Source of the DNA: Heterotrichella gracilis
Taxonomy: Eukaryota > Sar > Xanthophyceae > Tribonematales > Xanthonemataceae
Assembly: GCA_032358255.1 (NCBI GenBank)
Contig: JAULBX010018525.1
Coordinates: 1-64,000, forward strand
Reading direction: 5' to 3'
Length of the DNA stretch: 64,000 bases
The position numbers were made by a program, and so were the translations under genes. The notes beneath the pieces were generated by a model. It was not told where the DNA came from. It saw only the letters and a program-made list of their open reading frames with translations, and ran no database searches. How positions within the stretch are numbered: position 1 is the first letter of the stretch; each line of letters begins with the position of its first letter. Shown here in pieces: positions 1 to 11,905 of the stretch.

Positions 1-75
1 TAATGTAATGTAATGTAATGTAATGTAATGTAATGTAATGTAATGTAATGTAATGTAATGTAATGTAATGTAATG
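1..75. repeat. TAATG pentanucleotide microsatellite
   Basis: About fifteen uninterrupted copies of the five-base unit TAATG open the window. The tract lies upstream of the first visible exon of the CAP-domain gene, so it is probably inside one of that gene's introns. The array may extend beyond the window edge. Confidence 0.97.
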
Positions 76-232
76 TACAAATGCGTTCATATGGGAGTGC
101 AACCAATGACACCAGCAGCAAATGTCTCGCCCTGCAGGTAGACACAGCGCCTGCGTCAGGTCAATCGTTAGGGTAACCAGTAGGGTCATCGTTAGGGTAA
201 ATGCACCGACACCCACCTCCCCACCCATCCAG

Positions 233-1563
233 GTGGACAAGGGACCTGTACCAGGACAACAAGGCACAGTTTCACTCCATCGGCCATGCCACGCAAGTGC
301 TCTGGGTGAACACAGCGCGGCTAGGCTGCGGCCTGGCAAAGTGCAGCAAGTGGTACGCAGGCATGGTGGTGGTGTGCCACTATGGACCACCGGGCAATGT
401 GGTCGGGGATGAGGCGTGGAAAGTGAACGTGCGCCCCAAGGGCTCCAAGTACCGCCCTCCTGAACGGCAAACCACGTTTGTCGCCAGCCTGGGGAGCAAC
501 TTCCAGAGTACGTGCAATACTGGTTGTGTGCAATACACTAGTGTGCAGAACAGGTTGGGTTCCAAGGCCAGGTTTTGCTTTGTTTTTCTGCAATGCGCAA
601 TTGGCTAGAGTGAACAAAGAATTTAAGTATAAATCAATATGTTTTGATAAAGATTATGTTGTTCAACTTCAACAATAATCAAGCACAGTAACCCATGCAT
701 GTTGGTTCTGTATGGGACATGGGACATGGGCTCTAGGCCCAGCACGGTGTTGTATAGGTTCAACCATTTCTGAAGTTTGTGTCATGCATGCAGGCAGCTG
801 CAGCGATGCTTACACGCTGCTCCAGAATATCAACGCCTTGAGGGCAAAACATGGGTAAGTTGCCACCTCTGAGTGCATGCTTCCCTGCATTCGACTAAGT
901 TCTATGACATGGCTTTGCTGATCCCGCTTTGGCAATTAGGCATATACCTATATAAATTTAGTCAGAAAAGCTGCCCAGTTTCATTATTGCCATTGGACAC
1001 CCATGTGTTCAGATACCTCAGTAACATCCTGTTGACAATGATGATGAGGCATTGTAAGCATTGTGCACCGCCACTTTCAGATCATGTACACTACCATTGG
1101 CCATCTCTGGGGATGAACCACGGCTCACATGCTGCGCAGGTCCCCTCCTGTGGTATGGGACCCCGTTGCTGCCGCATCGGCGCAGAATTGGGTCTCAAAG
1201 ACCCCAACAGCGGGAGCATGTTCCTTCAATTGGGACCCCAACGCGCCCTACTACAACTGGCAGTGGATTTCCTTTGCCCCGGCAGGGCTGCCCATGACGT
1301 GTGACCTGGCGACCACGTGGTACGCAAGGGGGGCGCAATACAAGTTCACCAACACGCCCGCAGAGGACAACGCCATGGGTGCCACATCGCCGTTCACCAT
1401 GGTTGTGTGGAAGGCGGCAACCGCTGTGGGCTGTGGCGTGGCGGCATGTGCTACACAGGATGGGACAGGGACCCGGTTCATGGTGGAGTGCAGGTTCAGC
1501 CCTGGGACCATAAATTCGTGGACAGATACGGATCTGAAGGCCAATGTAGTGAAGGCTGCGTGA
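233..1563 (+). CDS. CAP/SCP (PR-1-like) double-domain protein, 3' part
   Basis: Three exons with continuous phase are visible: 233-507, 794-854 and 1140-1563 (stop TGA). The first encodes the second half of a CAP domain, with the signatures GHATQVLW, a GCG turn and CHYGPPGN, the usual CAP motifs (GH.TQVVW and CNYxPPGN). The next two encode a second CAP domain that starts LLQNINALRAKHG, continues with a WDP motif, and ends in TMVVW, GCGVAACA and VECRFSPG. In the second domain the canonical histidine before T(Q/M)VVW is replaced (SPFTMVVW). The downstream paralogue shows that a signal-type exon and the first half of CAP domain 1 should lie upstream of the window. CAP proteins are usually secreted and disulfide-rich; in plants they are known as PR-1 defence proteins, and their role in algae is open. 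Partial only because of the window edge. Confidence 0.88.
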
Positions 1564-4500
1564 GTGCCATACATCAATTGTATGGGGTATTTCCATGTGC
1601 CTGCTTAGCTATTTTGAAGCCATGGAGGCAGTTCCTGTTACAGGTTATGTGCACCTAGTTGCATTTTTGCTGGTCAGTCGAGATCGTCTTATTTATAGTG
1701 CAGGAGTAGCAGGAGTGATCTGTCTATATCTTACACATTGCTCTTGCATTCCTTTTTCTGTGCATTAAATCAGAGGATGTTTTTGCGGGTTGTTGTTAGT
1801 TTAATTTAAACCGCCCGCAGCCCTTGCAATTATCTGCAAGTATTTATTCCCGTCCAATGGCTAGTGTTCATCAGTTTCTCAGGGTATTGTTTGTGCCTCA
1901 GGCTCTTAGGTATGCGATTCAGTTTGGTTCTTATTTATGCGCTGCCTGGTGAGGGGTATGGCTGCTAAAACTTGCTAGGTGTCTGAACACACAACCTGCT
2001 TGGACAAGCACTTACGTTATTTATTTAGGACTGTTGTAGAATTGTTTTTGCCATGCTTTTTGGCGCTTCAAGACTGAGTTTTGGTTGTGGTCTACCCAGG
2101 TAGTTCATCGTGTGGCTATTGGTGCGTGGTATCGGGTCTAAATGACCTTAGAATAAGTAGTTCCTGTTAAATCAGAGACATTACGTCTACTACCAGGGCA
2201 ATTTAGGGTTACATATTGAGAGAGTGGCATCGGGTTTTCGGAAGTCTGCAGCAGCGCTTAATAAATCAACCGACATTCCCTCAACCCAGATTGCCAGTTG
2301 CAAGTTTAACGAGTGGTGCGGCTTCAATCGTGATGTTGGCATGCAGCGCCGCTTGGTGAGGCAGTGTCTTAGAAGAATTCAGTCTGGGATGTAGGGGGAA
2401 TTCAGTAGGTCAACCAGCTCTAGGGTTTTGCTTAGGGTTTGAATATTTTGCTATTTGGGACACCAGCAAGTGCATGTGCTAGTACTATCCAGCCCGGTAC
2501 CACGTTGAACTGGGCCCCTAATATAGTATACTACTGGCGACAGCGCATATCAACCGCCATGCCGAGGCGCTCTCATACCTTGCTAGTGGATCAGTCCCTG
2601 TAAATGAATGCGGGATTGTCACCAAGTAGCTACAGCCGGGCACGGCAGCAAAGCAGCTGCCGGGTTCCAGCACCCTACCATAGGTTAACACAGACTCCTG
2701 ATTCAGGACTGTTTATAGATACCATATGGGGGCCTCAATCGGAAGCAAGGGGGGTGTAATTGGGCAATATGTTGTCTGGCAGATCGCAATGTGGGTATTT
2801 GCACCACCTGACAGTATTGCACGGAATTCGCACCAATGACAGAACTTACGCACATAATAGGTGTTCAAGCAGCTTGCTGCAGCATGATCTCAGATGGGGT
2901 TGCCACCATGACAGACTACTGCAAATCCATGCACTGCTGAACTGGAGTTTGCCATGTAAATCATCCAACTTCTGCCAGGCGTCAACCGATATGGGTTTTT
3001 GCAGTCCGGCTGGGGATTCCTGAAGACCAGGTGAGGCTGATCATGCTGATAATGAGCCTCGTGCAGCATGGTCCACTGGAGTAAGCGCCTCACCAGCGCG
3101 CACCAGCGCTGATGCTGTCAACATCAGGGGCACCCAAGTAACGCAGGCACATTTGGCCAGCAAGCGGCTAGATGCCACTGCACTCACAGGCACCAATGGC
3201 ATGTACAGATATGGATGCGTAATTTTCAGGTGCTGGTGCAACTAGATCAAAAATATGCTACAGCTTGTACAGGTTGGAACCTGTGACAGTTCTGTAGGCT
3301 GAGCCCTGCTGGGCACAAGGGAGAGTATAGTATGCACGTTGCAAGGGGAGGTCATCCATTGCAACAGCAAAGTGTTCAACAGCGGCGCTCAAACTAAACA
3401 TTGATTTGATACAGAACTCCTTGCTCAAAAGGCTTGGTAAATGGCAGGCTTGGGGGCTCAAAGCGCAGCCGTTAGCCTACTCAGGCAGTGCAACCTAGCC
3501 CTTGGGACCCGGGCTAGCTAGCTGTGGCCCGCATCTAGCCTAGCCTAGTATTAAGGACGTCGATACATTTTCATATTCATCATAAAACATGAGCACCTTG
3601 TCTTTGCAGCGCTGCCAAGGGCTTTGCAACTTTGCGCTGGCCAAAGCGAAGGCCTCGCTAGAGCCGCCATCGGGGCTGTCATCTAGAAAGAGGCTGTCAG
3701 TCAATATTGCAGCCCCTGGCTCATGGTAACGCAGCAATCGTTCTTGCATACCTTGACACTTTTCACACCCAAGCCATGGTGGGCAGCCGAGGCCTGTTGT
3801 GTCATGGCATGACCATTGCGCAGGTAACCATGATGTAGATGTTGGCAACGGTACATCATAAACCCTAAAAGGTATCAGCGCTTGATGCCCTTGAGGGTAT
3901 AGGTTTAAGGTAGATGAGGTTTGCATCCCAGGTTCTGCGCTGGTAATCACCCGTGATGATCATCCGCGCTGGTAATGTACATACACCTGTGGACACCACA
4001 AAAAAATGTGTGATTTGCTGCTAGATGTGGCCACGATACGTGGCGGATATGACGACACATCACGTCTGATCATAAGGCTTGATCATTGCCAATATGTAAG
4101 CGGAATGCATGATGAGCCCACGGTGAGAACTTAAGGCGTGATAAGCGCCCAAGACCATGTGTTTATGAGTGCTTGCCGCTGTTGCATTGTATCTATTTTA
4201 TGTTTTTAATACCGCCCTCAAAATTTGCCACAGGCTGTTTGCCATGGGATGTAAGGTCCCTCACATCCCTTGCATGCATTGTTCATGATAAGTGTATGAA
4301 TAGCCGCTGGCAGCGCTCGTCACCATCATACGCTATGCCATCAACACCAGTGGCACTGAGTAAAACAGGCGCTGATGGCAAGCAAAAGGCCAGATGCCAT
4401 AGGCATGCCCATATATGAATCATTATGTATAATCATCAATTGCTTGGGAGTTTGTTTGCAACGGCTCCAGTCCAAATTGCCCACCAGCAAGGTGCTTTCC

Positions 4501-6411
4501 ACTCAACCTGTAAATCTCACTTTAAAGCAAGAAGGTTTCGTAAAGATTCTGGAGCACTCAACAGCACAGGTGCTGGCTTTTTGCACCGCAGTGCAGCTAT
4601 TTACTAACAAATATGGAAGTTGGTGCCTAGACCCAGGGATCCGGGTACACTTGCACACCGGGTACACATGCTTTGAGGTGCAAAAGTGCAGCCGCTTATG
4701 GTGGCACCATAGCACAGCCAGTGCCTGAGAGCAGGCTAGCCCATTTCATTATTATTACCATAATGGCCCCAGGGCCAGTAGTTAATATAAAGGCCCCAGG
4801 GCCTGGGGGTTAGCTGTGGCCCCGCAGTTAGCCTAGAGTATGGCCGCGCACGCGACCTGAAGGCTTTGCAAGAGCCTGCGCCAAATCCCAAGGAGCTGCC
4901 CCTGAGAACTTCTGGGATGGCGGCCCTTACTGGCACCTTTGAGAGGGCACCTCTAGGCCATACGGGTCATGTTCAAACAGCGTTTTCCCCCTCAATTTTT
5001 CACCATGTTCCCACACCCCACTTTTCCACACAAGTTGTGCCAGTATGGCGGGCAGCCTGCACTGTGCAGTGGACATGGCAGCGATACCCCCGTAGGGTTT
5101 ATACTAATGATTAGGGCAACCGTTGCCAATACCCGAACAGCTGCGCGCTGCACTGCTGCACAGCAAACGCCAGCTCAATGCGGGAGCGGATTAGGCAGAT
5201 TGGCAATTTCAACCAGCGCTGTCACATCTCTTAGAGCAAAGTCACCCACCACCACCATAATGCATTGGCCAGCTTGGCAGTGGGGGCCGCACATATATAT
5301 ACTTAGCAAGTGCACAAGCTAACATGCTAAACAGGCTCCAAACCTGCCTGCATGTATAATTCATTTATACCTCTGACCAGGCCAACCACAGCTGGGTTGA
5401 GATGCAAGGCTGATGTCAAGCTGCCAGGCATTCTATGGATGCATGTTTGCCGATTATGATTAATGTGATCAGCCATATGATCAAATTTGATGTCGTGGAA
5501 CATCGCCCATTGGCGTGACAATCGTGGCCACTTAAATGGCAAGCTAACTGTATCGTGGCCACATGATAGCAAGCACGTTGTCTGTGTATCGAGCGTTCCC
5601 ACCAGCGCGGAAGTAGGATGACAACCTCATCAAGGGTATGTTCAACCACGTCAGTACCCTGAAAAGCGGAACAAAAAGGTTACGAAACACATAAAGTTGT
5701 CCAAATGCATATAATGGGCCATAGTAGGAACTCCTGTGCAGAGCTGCTCTCAACGCTACAAGTTGGGGCACTTTTAAGCCGGTTCATATGCCTTGTTGGA
5801 ACTCTTAACTGCGCGCAGCTGCTGTCCAGGCTGCATATGTCGGGACACTTTTAAGCCGCTTCATATGCAATGGCGTTACAACGGCCATTTTTTGCTACAT
5901 ATGCTGCTTGTCCTTCGAAGTGCGCCTATGCACGAGACTTGCCGTCGGGGTTGGCCAAGCGCTGAAGAGCTAGTCGTTCGTCGTGCCGCAAGGTTTGCTG
6001 GTGAGGCCAACCGTCCGCAGCTCATCTTAGCTCAGTGGGTACTCGAGGCAAGCGCTAGCGCAAGCGCAAGCGCTTGGCGCCGGGGTCCACCATGGCCCTG
6101 CACACGCACCCTTCGCCCTACAAGCTTGGACCCATTCTGCTGCTGATGGTAGGTGATATTGAACCCTGTGCCGGATCCGGTTCTTCTACTTTGTGTTGCA
6201 ATAGTTGCAATTGGCATTTTTTTTGCAATAGTTGCGTCGCGGTCGACCGTATGCGAACATATGGCCTTACAATTGCCTCTGCACGCGCGCCGCTGATATT
6301 GAATATTGCTGTCGATGTCACGATGCTTGCTAGTGCTGGTCCAAATTCAACGTGCAGAGTGCGCGTTCACCCCTACATTGTTGCCATCCGATCGGTTTGA
6401 CCCCATGGGTC
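1564..6411. other. Long intergenic stretch without a supported gene
   Basis: I find no convincing spliced gene here. An open frame on the minus strand at 3540-3950 (136 codons, no ATG at its 5' end) has a protein-like composition near its C-terminus but matches no family I know. A near-repeat occurs upstream of the second CAP gene: 5766-5791 and 5841-5868 share CACTTTTAAGCC followed by TTCATATGC. A short GCGCTA/GCGCAA-type simple repeat sits at about 6046-6072. Confidence 0.5.
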
Positions 6412-9346
6412 ATGGGCATGACTCATGGCCCACCATGGGTGCATGCCGTGTACAAGCTCCTTACCTTGGCGTTTGTTGCAGGCCTCGTTGCACCTGCTCT
6501 CGTCGCCTGTAGGCGGCGCAGTGCTCAGAGGAGGTATGAACATCACTCTGCGCGCCTTTTCAAAAATTGCCGCACTTGGCACATAAATCATTTGCGTTGA
6601 CACACAATGCATATTGCACCAAAAATGACCTCTAGCTGTAGCCCTAGAGCTCTCCTCCAAACTCATGCACTCCACCGTCACAGCTGCGCTACCTAGGATG
6701 GTTTGCGCAAATTACCACGCATTCTTTCACTGTCGCTGCGTGGGCCCTGCAACGTGTAGTTGCCCCAGTGGAGCTTGTTCCAACATGACCCCCAATGCTG
6801 CTGGTCGGACCAGTGGTCCGAAATGACGCAAACCGTTGGCAACCAAAGTACTTTCACGTTGCAGGGAGGTGCCCAGATCCGCAGGCGACGTTGGCGGCGC
6901 ACAACAAGTATCGTGCCGACCATGGGTACGTTCCAGTGACCCAAGCATACCCGAGTCACATGCATGCATATGTGTGCGCACCAGGTGAATCGTCAACGTA
7001 GCATGAAAAGGGAAGAACGTCGACAGGCAACGGTTTGTCAATCAAATCACCCATGGATTCCTGCATGCCGTTGCAGCAAAGTGACTGCGCGAGAAGCGTT
7101 GGGGCCTGGGTTGAACTAAAGCCTTAGCTAAGGGTTCAAACTCGTTGCATGCAGGGCACTGCCACTTGTTTGGGACCCAGTTGTGGCTGCCTCGGCGCAG
7201 CAGTGGGCAGACTACGCCTCCAAGACCTACAAGTGCCTCTATGCCCCTCACAGCGACCCAAAGGCCAGACAGTACGCTGGGCAGAACATCATGACCGGTG
7301 CACACTCGACTCCCCTTAGCTGTGCCTGGCCAGTCAACACCCAGTGGTACCCAGAGATCAAGCGGGTCAAGTGAGTACAAGCACATGCAAGGGCTCTCTG
7401 TACAGTCTTTGCCTTCCATGAACCCAAACGTAACTGTTTCTGTCCGAGTGAAGCGGCCCTATAGGCTAGCTAGCCAGAAAATGTTTCCTGGCAAACCCCT
7501 TTCTTCTATCCCCAGTCCTGCGGCATGGTCCCAACAAGCTCAACCAGCACAAACTGTCACCCAGCACAAATCATGGATGCAGGCCATGGCACAAATCCTA
7601 CGACTGAGACTAGCTATACTGGTAACAGAGCCCATCCCTCCCATGTGGGGAGGTGGAACATAGTTTAGGGTAAATCTTTAAACCCTAAACCCTAACCGTC
7701 TCTTACCTGGACCAAGCGCCCCGTCTTGTTGATTCCAGACCGGTAAATTGTATCATCGTAGCTGCCCAACACCCTCCTCCCACCCTTCAGATGGACACAG
7801 AACCTGTACGAGGATAACAAGGCAAATAAAGATAAAATTATCCACGGCACCCAAGTGATCTGGGTGGGCAGCCAGCGCTTGGGCTGCGGCATGGCCAAAT
7901 GCAGCCAGTGGCCTGGGATGGTGGTGGTGTGCCAGTACGCGCCACCTGGCAACATCCTCAGCAAGGAGGCCTGGCAAACCAACCTGCGCCCCAAGGGCTC
8001 CAAGTACAGGGCACCCGCCCTTCCAGAGCGGACCACAATCTTCACCGCCAGCGCTAACAGCAACTTCCAGAGTACGTGCCACGCATATCTTTACATATTT
8101 GTAGATTTTATGCCAGTTCTAGCAGTGTTCTTGCACCCATGTTTTGCACCATACCCCGCCTGCAGCTGGGCTAAGATAGGCATGGTGCCATGTGTACACG
8201 GGCGCCCACAGCATGCAGTGATATGCCATCTTGCGCATACTCACCATGCCACACCAGCAGCCTCCCGCACAGGTGCTGGAGTGTAACTGTGTAGGCTGCC
8301 TGATAGTACAACTGGCAGGCCGCAATTAGGTGCAGTGCATTAGTACCTCGTCCTGTTATTGGCTAGCACCAGCCCATATCGGCAGATATATTTTGGTTCA
8401 GGCAGGTATTATTTATGCATGGCGCAGCTACTTGGGCCATGTTTTGGCCTCAAAAGCTAGTCATTGCTACAGACTACGCACACCTGTCTGTGGTGTGCAC
8501 TATTGACAACACCTGTAAAATATTCTGCAGGCAAGTGCGGCGATGCGTACACCCTGCTCCAGAACCTCAACGCCCTGAGGGCAAAGCATGGGTAAGTCTG
8601 AGGCAGTCTGAGACCCATGTTTGGGGCGCCTGCTTACCTGCATGCATTGGCGGTACCTGCTTACCTGCATGCGTAAGGCTGAAATAAGGCTTGTAAGCTA
8701 GCCATACGCAGTCAGGCTATTATTTTGTGTTTTGCCCCAATCCATAATTTGCTAACTGTACAAATTTGAAGCTGTCAGTGTGGACCTGGCAGCTGTGCAT
8801 ATGTGCCGAGGGCGTGTTGAGGCAATATTGATTGGTGCCCATCAATGCTCACACTGGAATCCTTGCATTTCCCAGCTTGGAATCATCCACAACCTGTTGA
8901 GGCTAATAGTCCATATCCCGTGCAGGTCTCCTCCTTTGGCATGGGACCCAGTTGCGGCGGCATCGGCGCAGAAGTGGGTTGCAAAGGTGCCAACCGCTGC
9001 AGCGTGCTCCTTCAACTGGGAGCCGGCGCCCTACTACAATTGGCAGTGGATCTCCTTTGCTCCGCCAGGCCAGTCATTGAAGTGTGACCTCTCCGCAAAC
9101 TGGTATGCAAGGGGAGCGCAATACAAGTTCACCAGGACACCCTCAAAGGACAACGCCATGGGTGCCACATCTCCATTCACCATGGTTGTGTGGAAGGCGG
9201 CGACTGCTGTGGGCTGTGGCGTGGCGGCATGCGCAACACAGGATGGAACCGGGACACGCTACATGGTGGAATGCAGGTTCAGCCCTGGTGTGATCAATTG
9301 CTGGACGGATAAGGATCTGAAGTCCAATGTTGTGAAGGCTGAGTGA
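6412..9346 (+). CDS. CAP/SCP (PR-1-like) double-domain secreted protein
   Basis: Proposed exons are 6412-6533, 6869-6925, 7155-7370, 7791-8071, 8531-8591 and 8926-9346; phases are continuous and give about 385 aa. The first exon starts MGMTHGPPW and has a hydrophobic stretch (KLLTLAFVAGLVAPALVA) that looks like a signal peptide. It is the least certain exon, because joining it in frame needs the weak acceptor GGGAG rather than the better GCAG four bases upstream. CAP domain 1: LAAHNKYRADHG, VWDPVVAASAQQWA, AGQNIM, GTQVIW, GCGMAKC, CQYAPPGN. CAP domain 2: LLQNLNALRAKHG, AWDPVAAASAQKWV, TMVVWKAATAVGCG, VECRFSPG. Domain 2 has lost the usual CAP histidine (SPFTMVVW). The last three exons are close copies of those of the gene at 233-1563, so the two are tandem duplicates in the same orientation. 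Secretion is inferred from the leader. Confidence 0.85.
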
Positions 9347-11905
9347 GCGACACACACCCGTATGCCACCGCCTTTCCTGTGTGGCTGCGCATCAATGTTG
9401 ATCATCATATCAGTTACATATTAGTAACGTTTATATATGTGTGCACACTGTTTGTGTGTCGCGGATGATAAGGGCTCATGCACTCTGGCAGGGATATAGT
9501 TGGCCACAAAAAGCCTGCTCAGTTCACCACTCAAGAGTCAATAAGACGTGTTAGATATAGAAATAGATATAGAAATTATTAAGAACAATTGTTGCCAAGA
9601 CTGTGATATTTTTTATTCCTTAGACCAGCACTTGTGTTGCCCACTAGTGGTAGGTGCCAGCGCACTGCATCACTTACCCTAATCTAGCTTTTTCACAAGC
9701 ATTCAAGAATGACGGCTATTTCCTGCCAGATTAAAATTAATTGCATGGTGACCCGTGGCGCAACGTTACAACGTTCGTGCGTATTGAGAGGTTTTGCACT
9801 GCTCAGGTTCCATTAAGGCTATGCTGGCCGTCACCACTGAAGTGCTTCATTGGTATTAGCGTTACAAATACTCCCCTGTTGATTTTTTACTGATTACGGC
9901 ATTATGGCTTATATCATGATCAATACCCTGCTGAATTCTCCACTGATTCTACAGGAATTTTTGCAGGAACTGATTTTTGCGGTGCGGCTTAGATCACTAA
10001 CAAGTCCCTTTCATATTTGGGCTTGGTGTAGTTAGTTGAAATAAGAAGTGGTAGAGTGGGGTTTTTGGGCTCCCTTTTGAGTGGGCGATCTGTAAGGGTT
10101 TTCGTTAGGGCATTATTTGGCCAAGATTTGCCATCGCACCTGGCCGGCACCTGCCTGCAAGCGAGCTTCAAGGTAGCATTATTTCTCAAGCCAGCAATGC
10201 ATCCTCGTCCCTATCTTACCGGGGAGTGGTGTTTGCACCGAACGATTAGTTGCTTGTTTGGGGAGGGTAAGCGCACATGCATACCCAGTAGACTCGACAC
10301 TAGTGCTCAAGTATCTGCAAGTATCCAGTGCGAGACACTTCAGGTGGCAAGTGACAGGCTTTTATGCACACTCCTGCCTTTGGCGCTCGTGTGACACGAC
10401 GTACCCAAGTGCTCGTTTCTAGTTGGCTCGCAACTACAGCCGTAGTTTTTACTGGGCTCGACAAGTTTCAACTTTGTCGTTTACACACGGGGACTTTTCA
10501 AGGACTGCAACATAAAGGGTGAGACACTGTCGGCGAAGTTGGGGACTGCTTGAAGTGTTACTCCATTTACTGGTGCAATGTATTGTCACTATAGTGACGT
10601 TCACCTTCACTTGTAAGGAACAGCTATCTGATAAGACAGCGTCACGCTGACTCATGCATGGGTGAGGTCACCTGGTAGTACTCCTGGCCAGTTGGCGCTT
10701 ACATAGTGTACAGTCGTAGTTGATAGGATTGGAAGCCAGAAACAGAAACGTTGTTACAAACGTTGTGGGTGCTGTCATAAACTATTGCTGCTGCCTTAAG
10801 GTACTTGTCTCACACGCTGCCTGGCTTTCAACCAGCAGCGCTCATGTACAGTGGAGCATACTATGAGTCATTATTCATGTCTTTATTTATTTTATACAGT
10901 CATAGCGCCACAGCACTGCATGCTGGTGCACTTTCAAATGGTTGTTAAGCAGCTTGGGAAACCACACGCATGTAGGTGTCAAGACAGAACACTCCACAAT
11001 GAAGACCCTCAGTACAACGCGATCAGCTTCTCCACAGCCCAGCCTCTTGGCATTGCGCCAAGACAGGAGGCGGGTTGAGGCGTCTGTGCGCTCACGCACG
11101 GTAGGTTATTCATCACTTGTCCATGCATAAACTGCATGCAAGCCCATGCGGGGTACATGCTACTGGCAGTGGGAATTCAATTTTTGATGGTTCATTCAGA
11201 AGCCAAGGTGCTGTGCATGGCACTTTTACACAAGATGCGCAAATATGCTGGTAGTACGCATCATGCTTTCAGCAAGTGGGGGTGAAGCTTCTGCAAGTTT
11301 TTGGCCGGACTGAGTGGTGCTTACCTATAAAGAGATTCTTACTTGGCCTGACTGGTTTTAGGGTGGGCCTGCACTCCTCACTATGTGCGCACATAGTTCA
11401 ACTGAAAAGAGTGCAATCCCACAATGTACCACGCTGCTGTTAGCTGCACATAAGGTCCCTGCTGTCCACTCTAGTATGTGAGAAGCTTGGGGAGAGTGCT
11501 GCACACTGAACACTTGGCAATCCTGCTGCGCACTGAACACTTGTCGATCATGCTGCATTCTTGCATGACTACCAATCCTACATGCGCTTATGCAATCGCT
11601 GCTTTGCGCATCACTGTCAGTGTAACGGCGCGGCCATGCCGCCATGGGACGGCAGCATGCACACAGTGTTGCCACTGGAACTGCAGCCTGGTAAGCAATA
11701 CCCATGTGGCACGCTCCTTGTCAATCGATGTGCCACTACACAATTCTAGCCCTGGGCCAAACGGCTCTGCCCATTTTGGTAGGACCACTTTGAGGGAGTG
11801 ACCAACCAGTTGGGCTGGCACAAGCTCTCGCCCCCTCCTCTTCAACCACCACCACCGCCATATTATGGCTAGGCGCGTAGGTACTCAATCTCCTTGTTTG
11901 TTCCC
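9347..11905. other. Intergenic region, no supported gene
   Basis: This holds the 3' flank of the second CAP gene and the 5' flank of the next gene. One open stretch at 11561-11692 (+) encodes a Cys/His-rich segment (CNRCFAHHCQC) and ends at a good donor (CCTG|GTAAGC). It does not join in frame to the exon at 11906, so I leave it unassigned; it could be an upstream exon of an alternative transcript. Confidence 0.4.
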
